64,000 nucleotides of DNA, taken from assembly GCA_046290675.1 (NCBI GenBank), contig JBKAHA010000011.1, forward strand, positions 124,001 through 188,000, written 5' to 3'. Below the pieces are notes generated by a model that worked only from the letters and a program-made list of their open reading frames with translations, was not told the origin of the DNA and ran no database searches. This document shows, one piece after another, positions 8,349 to 17,499 of the stretch; the stretch's first letter is position 1; every line of letters begins with the position of its first letter. The stretch is from Aureliella sp046290675. GTDB lineage: Bacteria > Planctomycetota > Planctomycetia > Pirellulales > Pirellulaceae. Made by a program: the position numbers and the translations under genes.

Positions 8349-10899
8349 AATTCGGTCTCGATTGCTAGGTTCTGAATTCCCTTTGGTACAACGATTGCAT
8401 TCTCGGGCAAGCATTCATTTTCAAATGGTTTTCATAGGACCGACTGCGAGAGGTCGCCGAGTGTTTAATTTGCCCAGACTTGCCTCCTCGACATCGAAAT
8501 CTCTCGCAACAAAGAGATCCCTACTAGCGTTCGCTCTGATGGTCGCAGTTCCACTTGTGTGGTTCGTGTGCTTCGCCCAAAAAACGGTGACAGAGGCATT
8601 TCAAGAATTCGATGCGGGACGGCCTGATCGCGCGTTGCCAATTCTTGATCGATATCTCGATAGCCACCCGGAGGATGTTCAAGCTTGGTTGTGCTACGCG
8701 CGGTGCAGCGAGCAAGTTGCCAAACCCGGCCAGGGTCACCTGCAGGATGCACTGAAGGCGTATCGGAGTGTGGCGGCAATTCGTCCTCTTGATGGTGAGC
8801 CGTGGGCCCGGCTGGCACAGTTGAATCTAGCAATGGGCAATGAGGACCTTGCGGCCCAAGCAGCCAGGCAAGCGACTCGGCTTGGCTACAGCAGTGATCT
8901 GCCTGATGGGCACTTCATGGAAATGTTGTCCGCAAACGGTCGGCCTGATGACCTGAAGCAGTTCATTGAGAATCACGCGGATGCGACGGACTGGAGGACA
9001 AAGCTTCTCGTGGTCGATGCCAAGCTCTCGCTCGGACAGGAGCCAAAGGCAGTTCTTGCGTCGGCTCTCGTGCGAGAGACAGCTGAAGACGGGGCCAAGC
9101 ATTTTCTCGCGGCTAAAGTCTACAGCTACATGTTCAATCGAGACGAGGCAGTGCGCGAACTGGGCTTGGGGATAGCGGACTCTCCTGCCGACCCGTTCTT
9201 TTTGCGGACAGTTGTTCGCCTTTGCACGGACCTACAGGCCGAATCCATTGGTGTGAATTACCTCTCGCGCCATCCCGCGTGCCTAAATGATCCGCATCTA
9301 GGGCTATGGGACGCTCGCCAGCAGTGGCAGCAAAGCAATTGGAGTCAAGTCGTTCAGACTGTGGCCCGAAATGGTCCGCGTCGATTGGCGACGGAGCCAG
9401 AGGCCAATTTCCTTCTCTATCTTGCGTTACGGAAATTGGGGCGGAAAGCAGAGAGGGCGCAACTGCTAGATCGACTCGAGGAGGAAGCCCAGTACACCGA
9501 AGTGGCGAGACGTTGGTTCCGACTTATTCAATACGTTGAACTGAACCAGGGCGGTAAGAGCGACCCCTTGCTTGCCGATATTTTGCAAGAGGTTCTTGAA
9601 GTTCATCCGGCCAGTCCGATTGTTCGCATGTTGCATGCTTCAGTTTACTATCGTCAGGGAGAATACGAAGTTGCCGCACGGTTGGCGGCCGACGCGATTC
9701 GGTTAGCCCCATCATGGTTTCATCTGTGGCATCTCCACGTCACCGCCGAGTGTTTGGCGGGCAGGATCGTTCAAGCTTCGACGGCGGCGCAACAGATGCA
9801 GCATCGATTCCCTGGAAATCCAAATGCAGAGCTAATCGCAAGTGTTTTCCGGGCAGCGGCTCTTCGATTCGATCAAGTTGAAGCAGCAAAGCAGTTTGTC
9901 GATTGGAGCACAAATCGGGAAACAAGCGACGATCCGTCGAGTCAGAGACTCTTGCAGATCGCGACGCTGTTCGCGAAACAGATTGCGAAGTCTGCGAGTT
10001 CGACAGAAGACGTCTCCAATGAGTCCGACCGAAATTTTGGGCAACGAGACGTCTTGCAGGGGACTCTGGGACGACAGCTGAAGATCGAACTAGCCAGATA
10101 CTTTTATTCATGCACGTTCACAGGGGCGGACAGTCTAGCCATCGAATCCCAAGATGCTATTCCGGGCTCGTCTGACGCACTGTCATTTCTAGCCGATGCG
10201 TCGATAGAGGATACCCAACCGGAGGCCGAGCTCATTCGCGAACGCAAAGATCTGAGTTCTAAGGGAGCGATTGGTTGGAGAGTGCTGGAGGCGAGGCGTC
10301 TTCTCAGGAACCGATCCGAGAAGAATGCAGCGCTCGCTGCAACTGTCCTTCGGCCCGTTGTCAGTCAATTTCCTTGGCACGGAGACGCGAATCTGCTTCT
10401 CGGACTAGCGCTATTGCGATTGCGTGACCGAGAAAGTGGCGTCGAACATTGGTTCATCGCAGCGGAAAGCAACCTTGGTGCCGCTCGGCAGTGCATGAGG
10501 CTCAGCTTGCACGTTCGAAAAGAGGGGCGCTGGAAGGATACCAAGAGCCTTGTCGATTTCTGGCGAAATGCGGGCTCAACTCTAGATCGAGATGACGAAG
10601 CAAGATCGAAACGAATCACGGAAAGTCTCCTGCTGCTGGCTGCCTACGCAGAAGAAACTGAAGACCTTGATTTGGCCGAGGTCTGCTATCGCTCGCTTCT
10701 CCGCTTCGACAGAGAAGTGCATATCGCCATGAACAATCTGGCGTATCTACTGCTTCGCTGTGGGGGAGATCTTGCGGAGGCGGAGTCCCTAGCCAAGCAA
10801 GCATTATCAGCGAATCCGGATGAACCGGAGTATCAACATACGTATCGCGAAGTCGTTCAAGCTGTTAGGCGACCTGAGCTGCTTTCCAAACACAATTGA
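8314..10899 (+). CDS. Membrane-anchored TPR protein of the exopolysaccharide/exosortase locus
   Basis: The 861-residue protein has a basic N-terminal segment, one membrane helix near residues 70-85 (ALMVAVPLVWFVCF) and then a very long region of degenerate TPR helices, for example AFQEFDAGRPDRALPIL and GEYEVAARLAADAIRLAP. It is probably anchored in the inner membrane with the repeats in the periplasm. Large TPR proteins are common in PEP-CTERM/exosortase polysaccharide clusters, where they are thought to scaffold export; that role is inferred from context. The start is uncertain: the ATG at 8314 has GGAGG only 2 bases upstream, TTG 8305 lacks a ribosome site, and ATG 8425 or GTG 8461 would still keep the membrane helix. 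It overlaps the exosortase gene. Confidence 0.8.
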   Translation: MLQIATDLYQFEIRSRLLGSEFPLVQRLHSRASIHFQMVFIGPTARGRRVFNLPRLASSTSKSLATKRSLLAFALMVAVPLVWFVCFAQKTVTEAFQEFDAGRPDRALPILDRYLDSHPEDVQAWLCYARCSEQVAKPGQGHLQDALKAYRSVAAIRPLDGEPWARLAQLNLAMGNEDLAAQAARQATRLGYSSDLPDGHFMEMLSANGRPDDLKQFIENHADATDWRTKLLVVDAKLSLGQEPKAVLASALVRETAEDGAKHFLAAKVYSYMFNRDEAVRELGLGIADSPADPFFLRTVVRLCTDLQAESIGVNYLSRHPACLNDPHLGLWDARQQWQQSNWSQVVQTVARNGPRRLATEPEANFLLYLALRKLGRKAERAQLLDRLEEEAQYTEVARRWFRLIQYVELNQGGKSDPLLADILQEVLEVHPASPIVRMLHASVYYRQGEYEVAARLAADAIRLAPSWFHLWHLHVTAECLAGRIVQASTAAQQMQHRFPGNPNAELIASVFRAAALRFDQVEAAKQFVDWSTNRETSDDPSSQRLLQIATLFAKQIAKSASSTEDVSNESDRNFGQRDVLQGTLGRQLKIELARYFYSCTFTGADSLAIESQDAIPGSSDALSFLADASIEDTQPEAELIRERKDLSSKGAIGWRVLEARRLLRNRSEKNAALAATVLRPVVSQFPWHGDANLLLGLALLRLRDRESGVEHWFIAAESNLGAARQCMRLSLHVRKEGRWKDTKSLVDFWRNAGSTLDRDDEARSKRITESLLLLAAYAEETEDLDLAEVCYRSLLRFDREVHIAMNNLAYLLLRCGGDLAEAESLAKQALSANPDEPEYQHTYREVVQAVRRPELLSKHN

Positions 10900-10908
10900 G
10901 TAAGAAAA

Positions 10909-11427
10909 ATGAAATCAAACCCTCGCGCACTGATCGTGGACGATGATTCGGATGCATCTGCACTCTTGCAGCACCGACTCCGGAGAGTATTTCCTGACTT
11001 GCAAATCGAGACTCGCACCGAGCCTGATGTCACAGGCGAATTCGACGTATACTTTTTGGACAACGACTTTGGTGGTGTTAGCGAGGCGGGGCGGCTGACG
11101 GAAGCGATTCGCTCTGAGCAGCCCGGAGCCCTCGTGATTGCTTTTTCGGCTTGTCTTGATAACCGTACGCTGCGGCAATTGGTCAACGCTGAGTGCAATC
11201 GTGTGTTCGAGAAAGATGGCGATGGCGAGTTTGACCGTCTGCTCGAAATCGTTCGTCACTATATTCAAAGTCACCACGGCGTTTCGCGACGAGCGGTAAA
11301 GTCGATTGGTCTGACAGAGACGATTTCATCGATTGCGGATCTATTGAGAGAATGGAATCGAAGGCTGGATAGCCAGAGTCGAGCGAATCAGAATGATGCG
11401 GCCGAGAGGACTCAGGAGGTTGCTTAA
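10909..11427 (+). CDS. Response-regulator receiver-like protein
   Basis: The 172-residue product looks like a stand-alone receiver domain with a short helical tail. It has the acidic pair in IVDDDSD near the N-terminus, FLDNDFGG near residue 50 carrying the probable phosphoacceptor aspartate, a serine in AFSAC after the fourth strand and a lysine in FEKDGD after the fifth. The tail (residues 125-172) has no recognisable DNA-binding fold. It therefore probably passes phosphate or signals by protein contact. It lies 9 bases after the TPR gene and upstream of the H-NOX and hybrid kinase genes, so it is a likely partner of that kinase. The sequence around the active site is somewhat divergent (LDND rather than LD..MP). 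Confidence 0.75.
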   Translation: MKSNPRALIVDDDSDASALLQHRLRRVFPDLQIETRTEPDVTGEFDVYFLDNDFGGVSEAGRLTEAIRSEQPGALVIAFSACLDNRTLRQLVNAECNRVFEKDGDGEFDRLLEIVRHYIQSHHGVSRRAVKSIGLTETISSIADLLREWNRRLDSQSRANQNDAAERTQEVA

Positions 11428-11513
11428 TCGAAGCAACGTACAGGTGATCAACGCGTTCCCGTATTTCTAAGTAGACATCCAAGAGTAACACAGATTAAAG
11501 GCAGGAGTTGGTT

Positions 11514-12050
11514 GTGAAGGGAATGGTTTTCACCGAGTTTCTGGAATTCGTCGAAGATCAATTCGGACTCGAAGTCGTAGACAAACTGGCTGAGGTCAGC
11601 GCCAATGGTGGCGCCTACACTTCGGTCGGCACATACGACCACGGCGAATTGGTCAAGATGCTGGTGGTTCTCAGCGAAACGTCCGGAATGGAGATAAAGA
11701 AGCTTCTTAACGTTTTTGGGCATCACCTGTTCGGTTTCCTCGTGCGATCCTATCCCATGGTATTGCAGGACGCTTCCAACGCGTTTGAGTTGCTGAGTCA
11801 TATTGATGACCAGATCCACGTGGAAGTCCGCAAGCTGTATCCGGACTCAGAACTGCCCGAGTTCCAGCACAAGATGGTAAGCGAAGACCATATGCAACTG
11901 ACCTATCGATCTGAACGCGGGCTAGCCGATCTAGCGGAAGGACTGCTGCTTGGTTGTTTTGAACACTATGGCGAATCCGTTTCACTCGAGAAGAAAGACC
12001 TCTCCGATGGAACGTCGAAGGTCGTCCAGTTCGACTTGAAGAAAACATAG
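11514..12050 (+). CDS. H-NOX haem-nitric oxide/oxygen binding sensor protein
   Basis: The GTG at 11514 is chosen because AGGAG lies 6 bases upstream and it yields the family's usual MKGMVFTEF start. The 178-residue product is a complete H-NOX domain. The proximal haem ligand is His102 in QIHVEVRKLYP, and the porphyrin-clamping Y-x-S-x-R motif is Y131-R-S133-E-R135, in the same positions as in well-studied members. Bacterial stand-alone H-NOX proteins bind NO (some also O2) and alter the activity of a partner kinase or cyclase. The distal pocket tyrosine needed for O2 binding cannot be judged without alignment. It sits 4 bases before a hybrid histidine kinase gene, the classic partnership, and at the end of a polysaccharide operon. 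Confidence 0.95.
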   Translation: MKGMVFTEFLEFVEDQFGLEVVDKLAEVSANGGAYTSVGTYDHGELVKMLVVLSETSGMEIKKLLNVFGHHLFGFLVRSYPMVLQDASNAFELLSHIDDQIHVEVRKLYPDSELPEFQHKMVSEDHMQLTYRSERGLADLAEGLLLGCFEHYGESVSLEKKDLSDGTSKVVQFDLKKT

Positions 12051-12054
12051 TGAG

Positions 12055-14652
12055 ATGCAGCCGTCCACTCCACTAGAACGAAAGCTAGAACGCGAACGCA
12101 GAGCACGCAAAGAGGCTGAGTCTCTGCTTGAGGCGAAGAGTCTCGAGTTGTTCGAAGCGAATCAGCGTCTCAAACGCGTCAACGAGTCGCTGGAAGAACG
12201 GGTCAATACGCGCACTGCTGAGCTGGAATCGCTCAACGGGGAGCTCCGAATTCTGGCAATGGTCGCTGCGCGAACTGACAACGCTGTGATCATTACGGAC
12301 TCGCTAGGCAAGATTGAGTGGACGAACGACGGATTTGAGCGAGTCACGGGTTATCGTCTTGAGGAAGTCAAAGGGCGCAAACCGGGATCTTTTTTACAGG
12401 GGCCCGAGACGGATCCCGAAACCGTGACACTCATTCGCGAGAGGCTTGCCAATGAGCAGGGCGTGCGTTGTGAGCTGCTGAACTACACGAAAGAGAATCG
12501 TCCCTACTGGCTGCAGATTGAGATTCAGCCGATTCGAGATGAGAACGGACAGCTGACTCACTTCATGGCCGTCGAAAGTGATATCAGCGAGCGAAAGCGC
12601 TCTGATGACCTCTTGACCATGCAAGGTACGATTCTGGAACGCGTTGCCACCGGTCAGCCAGTGGAAGGCATCGCGGGCGAACTTTGCCGGACTGTAGAGA
12701 CAGCGCTGCAGAATTCAGCCTGCGCAGTCCACATTTTCGATTCAGAATTGGATTGGTACTGTGGGCCGAGCCTCAACCCGGATGTCCTCGACTGGCTCCG
12801 CGATTCCCACCTACAATCTCAAGCGATGCACGTCGACTCGACAACTCGATGTATTTGCTCCGGTGTCGATCGACTTCATTGGCGAATGGATCATCTAGAT
12901 TCGGTCGAATCGCTTTGGTCGCACGATATCACGCTAGGCGGGCGCTGTGTTGGTGCGTTTTACGTACTACGTTCGTCAAAGGATTGCCCGCTGGCGTACG
13001 AAGACTCCATGCTGACGGCCGCCGCCGCGCTGGTCGGCCTGGCATTGCAACGTAGTCAGAATGAAGAATCATTACAGCAGGCACGGATCAAGGCCGAATC
13101 GGCAAGCAAGGCCAAAAGTGAATTCTTGGCAAATATGAGCCACGAAATCCGCACTCCGATCACCGCGATTACCGGTTACGCGGATCTGCTTTCGGATGTG
13201 GCCGGACGTCATCCTCGCGATGTGAAATGGGCACGACAGATCGTTCGTAGCGCAGGACATCTTCGTTCCTTGTTGAAGGATATTCTCGATCTGTCTACGG
13301 TCGAGGCCGGTCAGCTATCCATCGAGAACCGAGAAATCGATGTGCGTGCGATTGTCCGCGAAGTCAAAGAGCTCTTTGAAGCGAGCGCTAGCGAGAAGCT
13401 TCTCGATTTTCGTTTTGAAATCGCACCAGGCATCGCACGGTGCGTGGCTGATGGCACGCGATTGCGGCAGATTCTGACCAATCTCATTTCCAACGCGATT
13501 AAGTTCACGGAATCGGGTTGGGTTCACTTGAGGGTCTTTCTTGCCGAAGTTGACGGTTCGACTGAGATTGTGTTCCATACCCAGGACTCCGGGATCGGTA
13601 TTTCGGAGCAAGAACTGCAGGATGTCTTTGAGCCATTTCGACGACTCAAGAAAGGCAATATTGCTGCCGGCGGCACGGGGCTGGGGCTGGCCATTTCTCA
13701 GAAGTTGGCTTCGCTCATGCGCGGGCGCTTGGAAGTCGAATCGGCGATCGGGCATGGCAGTACTTTTTCGCTAATGCTGCCATGGTTGCCCGCCATCACT
13801 GCGCCAGAGCTCAGTGAGGCGAAAGACGAGAGCGAAGGTGTTAACCTAAGCGGCTTGTCCGTGCTCCTAGTCGAAGATAACCCGGACAACGAGCAGATAT
13901 TTCTGCATATGTTGGAGCCAGAGGGTATCAAGATGGTTCTCGCGCAGGATGGTCAGAAAGGGGTGGAAACGGCAATACAACACGAGAAAGCGGGCACTCC
14001 ATTCGATCTGATCTTGATGGATATGCAGATGCCAGTGTTGGACGGATACGCAGCGACGAGGAAATTGCGTGAGTATGGTATCTCGACTCCAATCATCGCT
14101 CTTACCGCTTACGCAATGGATGGTGATGAACGTAAATGTAGAGAAGCAGGTTGTACGGGTTTTGTCGCCAAACCGATCGTTCGATCTCAGTTGCTCAGGA
14201 GTGTTCGTCAAGCCATCTATGATGAGATCTTGAGCGGGATTCGCGTGGCGAGGGATCGCGGAGACAACGCGGCGCACGCACTGCGAGCTGACGAAACTTC
14301 AAGCCACGGCGATGAATTGGGGGCCCACTTGGAAGAAGAAAGTACGAAGGATGCAACCAAGTCGGCTGAGGATCTTTCTGCCGATCCTGGTTTCGCTCCC
14401 TTGCTCAATAAATACAAGAAATCGCTGGCTAGCTACCTTGAGCAGGTCGACGTTGCACTGCGAAATAAGGATACGGACGGACTTCAGCAGATTACGCACC
14501 GTTTGGCCGGAACTGCTGTGAACTATGGTTTTGCCGACATCACAAAGATTGCCAGACGTTGCAACAATGCGTTGCGAGCACGTGAGCCTTTGGAGCAATT
14601 TGCAGATGAAATCGAAGAGCTAAAGCGGCACCTTGAAATGGCCGCAGGCTAG
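12055..14652 (+). CDS. Hybrid sensor histidine kinase (PAS-GAF-HisKA-HATPase-REC-Hpt), probable H-NOX partner
   Basis: The 865-residue protein has no membrane helix. In order it shows an N-terminal coiled coil (about 5-60), a PAS domain (60-180, with GRKPGSFLQGPETDPETV, a LOV-like segment without the photoactive Cys), a GAF-like region (185-340), a HisKA domain with His363 in NMSHEIRTP, an ATPase domain with GTGLGLA, a receiver with Asp656 in LMDMQMP and an Hpt domain with His815 in THRLAGT. The His-Asp-His arrangement implies an internal phosphorelay that ends by passing phosphate to another receiver, such as the one encoded at 10909-11427. As the H-NOX gene is 4 bases upstream, the cytosolic kinase is probably controlled by ligand-bound H-NOX. 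Targets are unknown. Confidence 0.92.
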   Translation: MQPSTPLERKLERERRARKEAESLLEAKSLELFEANQRLKRVNESLEERVNTRTAELESLNGELRILAMVAARTDNAVIITDSLGKIEWTNDGFERVTGYRLEEVKGRKPGSFLQGPETDPETVTLIRERLANEQGVRCELLNYTKENRPYWLQIEIQPIRDENGQLTHFMAVESDISERKRSDDLLTMQGTILERVATGQPVEGIAGELCRTVETALQNSACAVHIFDSELDWYCGPSLNPDVLDWLRDSHLQSQAMHVDSTTRCICSGVDRLHWRMDHLDSVESLWSHDITLGGRCVGAFYVLRSSKDCPLAYEDSMLTAAAALVGLALQRSQNEESLQQARIKAESASKAKSEFLANMSHEIRTPITAITGYADLLSDVAGRHPRDVKWARQIVRSAGHLRSLLKDILDLSTVEAGQLSIENREIDVRAIVREVKELFEASASEKLLDFRFEIAPGIARCVADGTRLRQILTNLISNAIKFTESGWVHLRVFLAEVDGSTEIVFHTQDSGIGISEQELQDVFEPFRRLKKGNIAAGGTGLGLAISQKLASLMRGRLEVESAIGHGSTFSLMLPWLPAITAPELSEAKDESEGVNLSGLSVLLVEDNPDNEQIFLHMLEPEGIKMVLAQDGQKGVETAIQHEKAGTPFDLILMDMQMPVLDGYAATRKLREYGISTPIIALTAYAMDGDERKCREAGCTGFVAKPIVRSQLLRSVRQAIYDEILSGIRVARDRGDNAAHALRADETSSHGDELGAHLEEESTKDATKSAEDLSADPGFAPLLNKYKKSLASYLEQVDVALRNKDTDGLQQITHRLAGTAVNYGFADITKIARRCNNALRAREPLEQFADEIEELKRHLEMAAG

Positions 14653-14704
14653 CTCGAGTCTTTCAAACTTATTGGGTGACTCTCCTGGGCTTGCCTGAAA
14701 AGAA

Positions 14705-14734
14705 GCTGGTCGGAGTTCTATGCCTCCGACCAGC
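14705..14734. terminator. Bidirectional hairpin terminator between convergent genes
   Basis: A perfect inverted repeat with 11-base arms (GCTGGTCGGAG and its complement) and an 8-base loop lies between the stop of the hybrid kinase and the stop of the S9 peptidase. The + strand side is followed by AAAAG and the - strand side by a T-rich stretch (TTCTTTTC), so it fits termination of the - strand gene best and could serve both. Confidence 0.7.
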
Positions 14735-14770
14735 AAAAGTCCATTTTCGAATTAAGCCGTCGATTTCGGC

Positions 14771-17371
14771 TTAGTCTTCATGTCCCTCACCGATGGTCCG
14801 CAAGAGAAACTCTTCGTACTTTCTCATTCTTCCAATGCGTTTGACATCGCCACCCAAGCCGTGACCGCCTGTCGGGTCGAGGAACAACTCGACATTCGTT
14901 TCCTTTCCTGCCTTAAGCAGAGCTCGGTAAACTGCGACGGTGTCCTGGAATAGAACGTTGGTGTCTTCCATTCCGTGGATGAGTAACATTTGCCCCTCAA
15001 GATTCTTGGCTAGCGGCAAGAGAGAGTACTTCTCTTGATCTGGCGTGCCCTTCCGCGACGGGCCTACGGTGCCAGTGGTGTACCAAGAGTTGTAATTTTC
15101 CCACTGGGTCGGACCCGCACCAGCGATGCCAACTTGGAATACGTCCGGCTCGGTGTAAAGGCACATCTGTGTTTGGAATCCACCGAAGCTCCAGCCGTAG
15201 ATCGCGACCCTCTGGTCATCTGTGTTGAAGTTCTCTGTCATGAACTTCACGCCATCGACCAAGTCTTCGACCTGGGGCTTGCCGACCTGCTCGTAGTTGG
15301 CTTTCTCGAACAAGCCGCCGTAACCCGATTGTCCACGTGGGTCGACTACGATCGTGACGTAACCATGCTTCTGCGCCATGTACATTTGGAAGAAGTAGGC
15401 GTCGGAACTGTAGCTTCCGTCGTTCACGCTGTGGCGGCTTCCCAATGGACCGCCGTAAACATAAATGAGCAAGGGATGCTTCTTGGATTTCTTCCAGCCC
15501 TTGGGCTTAAACATCATGCCCGAGATCGAGTGCCCGTGTCGGTTCTCATACTCAAAGAATTCAGGCTTCACCTTCGTGAGCTCTTTGGAACGCTCTGGAT
15601 GCGAATCCGTGATCTGAGTCACTTTGTCTTTTTCGTTCTCTGCAATCAACTCGGTCAGTTGACCGTAACGAACGAAGTTTCCGATCAACCGCTTCCCATC
15701 GTCACTGACGGCAACGCTCGAGAACGTTCCTTCTTCTTTGTTGATGCGTGCAAGCTCACCCGATTTGAGATCTAGGGAGTAGACCATGAGGCGGGCTGAC
15801 GAGTCTTTCGTTGCTGTCACAAAAAGGTGTTGGTGATCATCCGAGAATCGGATCGGATACACTTCGAAGCGTCCGCTTGTCAACTGACGTACGCTCTCAT
15901 AGAGGGGGTCGAGGATATGGACATGTCGAAAACCACTCTGCTCACTGATGAAGACGATGTGGTTGTCTTTGCCGCTGAAATCGGGTGAGACCATGCTGGG
16001 AGTATTCGGGCCACCATAGTGTTTAAATTGGTAGACCGTTTTTGCAGGAATGTCCAATAGCGGTGGCGCGGCGGTGCTGCCGCCATTAGGACCCCGGCGG
16101 CCCGGTGTCTGGTCTTCTTCGTCCTTTTCCTTCGCCTCGGACATGCTCTTGGCGAATTCTTTCTTGCGCTTTTGTTCGGCTTTCTCCATCGCTTCGGTCA
16201 TGGATTCTTCGTCAGGCCAGGTGGCGAGTCGAATTTCAACTTCCGAATCCTCCTGGTTGAAAAAGCAGAACGTTACCTGTTCGTCGTCGAGCGACCATCG
16301 AGGAGAACTGATGATGTCGCGAGGCTCGTCCACGGTCTCCTCGAACACCTTGATCAACGGTGCTTCCTCTGTGGACGCGACGTCGAATTCAAATAAGTAG
16401 ACTTTGACCGTTTGTTGGCCCACGGTGTCATCGGAAACCGTGCGAGGAACTTTGTCTGACTTTGCAAACCGATCGCGGTAGCGAATGATGTCGACTGTCC
16501 GACCAGCTGACCGATTGCCGCTGCGACTGACCAGTGCCATGCGTTTTCCGTCATGGCTAATTGCGTAGCGGCTTAGTTGCTCACCAGAAGGGAGTTTCGG
16601 ATTTAGCTGCTGGATCAAGTGTTCGCCAAACTTGAACTGGAGCACCGCGTCACCGCGGCGAAGAGTGTATCCGCTGCCGTCGGGAAGGAAATCAACCTGG
16701 GAATCTCGTTCGTCAGTTTTGGTTAGTCGCACGAGTTCGGGTTTAGTGATGTCTTCCAACAGGTAGACGTCGCCTTCGGACGTCAGCATCATCTTGTTTT
16801 CAGTTGGGTGCCAGCGGAAAGACGAGATGCCGGAATATGCTGGCGCATAGTCATCGTCGGCGTCCTTGTCCGAAACTTGCATGTAGATTTCCCGGCGTTG
16901 CTCTTCCGCTTTCTCCGTAGATTTCTCCTTGGCGTCATCTCCGTTGGAGTCCTCTTCAGCCGGAGGCTCTTTGTGTTTGGACAGTCGGTCCTCAATCACG
17001 ATTCGAGCTGAGCGTTGGAATTCGCTCATCATTTCGATGTCTGTGATCTGTGTCGACTTGCCTGATTTGAAGTCGTAGATCCATAGGTTGCTGCCGTGCC
17101 TTCGCTCGGCATAAGGCCGGTAAAGATAGGCCGCATACCGGCCATCGTCCGAGAATTCGGGGCTCCGCGCCGACGGGCCGAACAGGCTCTTGTCGGGGAA
17201 TAGCTCTTCAAGTGTCAGTTCGGAATTCTTTGCATCTTTGTCCGGTTTTTGAGCAAACACAGATGGCGTGGGAGAGAAGGCGGAGGAAGCAAGTAGGACT
17301 GCCAGCCCTACGTTCGATACACTACGAATCATGGTGGGAACAATTTTGCTACGAGTGAATGAAAGGGGCAT
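14771..17371 (-). CDS. S9-family prolyl oligopeptidase/dipeptidyl peptidase, secreted
   Basis: The product (866 residues from the upstream ATG) has an N-terminal export signal ending near VFAQ, a seven-bladed propeller-like region (about 60-600) with repeated WHP and FLPDGSGY elements, and a C-terminal alpha/beta hydrolase domain. The catalytic serine is Ser728 in GWSFGGF. The aspartate lies in HGMEDTNV and the histidine in GGHGLGG, close to the C-terminus. Such enzymes cleave short peptides after proline or similar residues in the periplasm. A second ATG at 17332 would give a shorter signal peptide and may be the real start; neither has a clear ribosome site. A lysine- and glutamate-rich insertion with RRGPNGG, near residues 405-440, is a probable surface loop. 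Confidence 0.9.
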   Translation of the reverse strand: MPLSFTRSKIVPTMIRSVSNVGLAVLLASSAFSPTPSVFAQKPDKDAKNSELTLEELFPDKSLFGPSARSPEFSDDGRYAAYLYRPYAERRHGSNLWIYDFKSGKSTQITDIEMMSEFQRSARIVIEDRLSKHKEPPAEEDSNGDDAKEKSTEKAEEQRREIYMQVSDKDADDDYAPAYSGISSFRWHPTENKMMLTSEGDVYLLEDITKPELVRLTKTDERDSQVDFLPDGSGYTLRRGDAVLQFKFGEHLIQQLNPKLPSGEQLSRYAISHDGKRMALVSRSGNRSAGRTVDIIRYRDRFAKSDKVPRTVSDDTVGQQTVKVYLFEFDVASTEEAPLIKVFEETVDEPRDIISSPRWSLDDEQVTFCFFNQEDSEVEIRLATWPDEESMTEAMEKAEQKRKKEFAKSMSEAKEKDEEDQTPGRRGPNGGSTAAPPLLDIPAKTVYQFKHYGGPNTPSMVSPDFSGKDNHIVFISEQSGFRHVHILDPLYESVRQLTSGRFEVYPIRFSDDHQHLFVTATKDSSARLMVYSLDLKSGELARINKEEGTFSSVAVSDDGKRLIGNFVRYGQLTELIAENEKDKVTQITDSHPERSKELTKVKPEFFEYENRHGHSISGMMFKPKGWKKSKKHPLLIYVYGGPLGSRHSVNDGSYSSDAYFFQMYMAQKHGYVTIVVDPRGQSGYGGLFEKANYEQVGKPQVEDLVDGVKFMTENFNTDDQRVAIYGWSFGGFQTQMCLYTEPDVFQVGIAGAGPTQWENYNSWYTTGTVGPSRKGTPDQEKYSLLPLAKNLEGQMLLIHGMEDTNVLFQDTVAVYRALLKAGKETNVELFLDPTGGHGLGGDVKRIGRMRKYEEFLLRTIGEGHED

Positions 17372-17499
17372 TCAGAGGATCGTAACAGTATAGTTCGACC
17401 TGATTAGATCGTTCTTCGCCGGCAATATGTCGCCAAGCATATTCGCCGGGGGCGCAGCCGTCGCCTTGAAGTATTTTGCTATTGCTGCGGAAATCGAGT

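Noticed and set aside
15035..15775. 246-codon + strand frame antisense to the S9 peptidase
   Set aside because: The peptidase frame has all catalytic motifs through this interval; the antisense frame has none.
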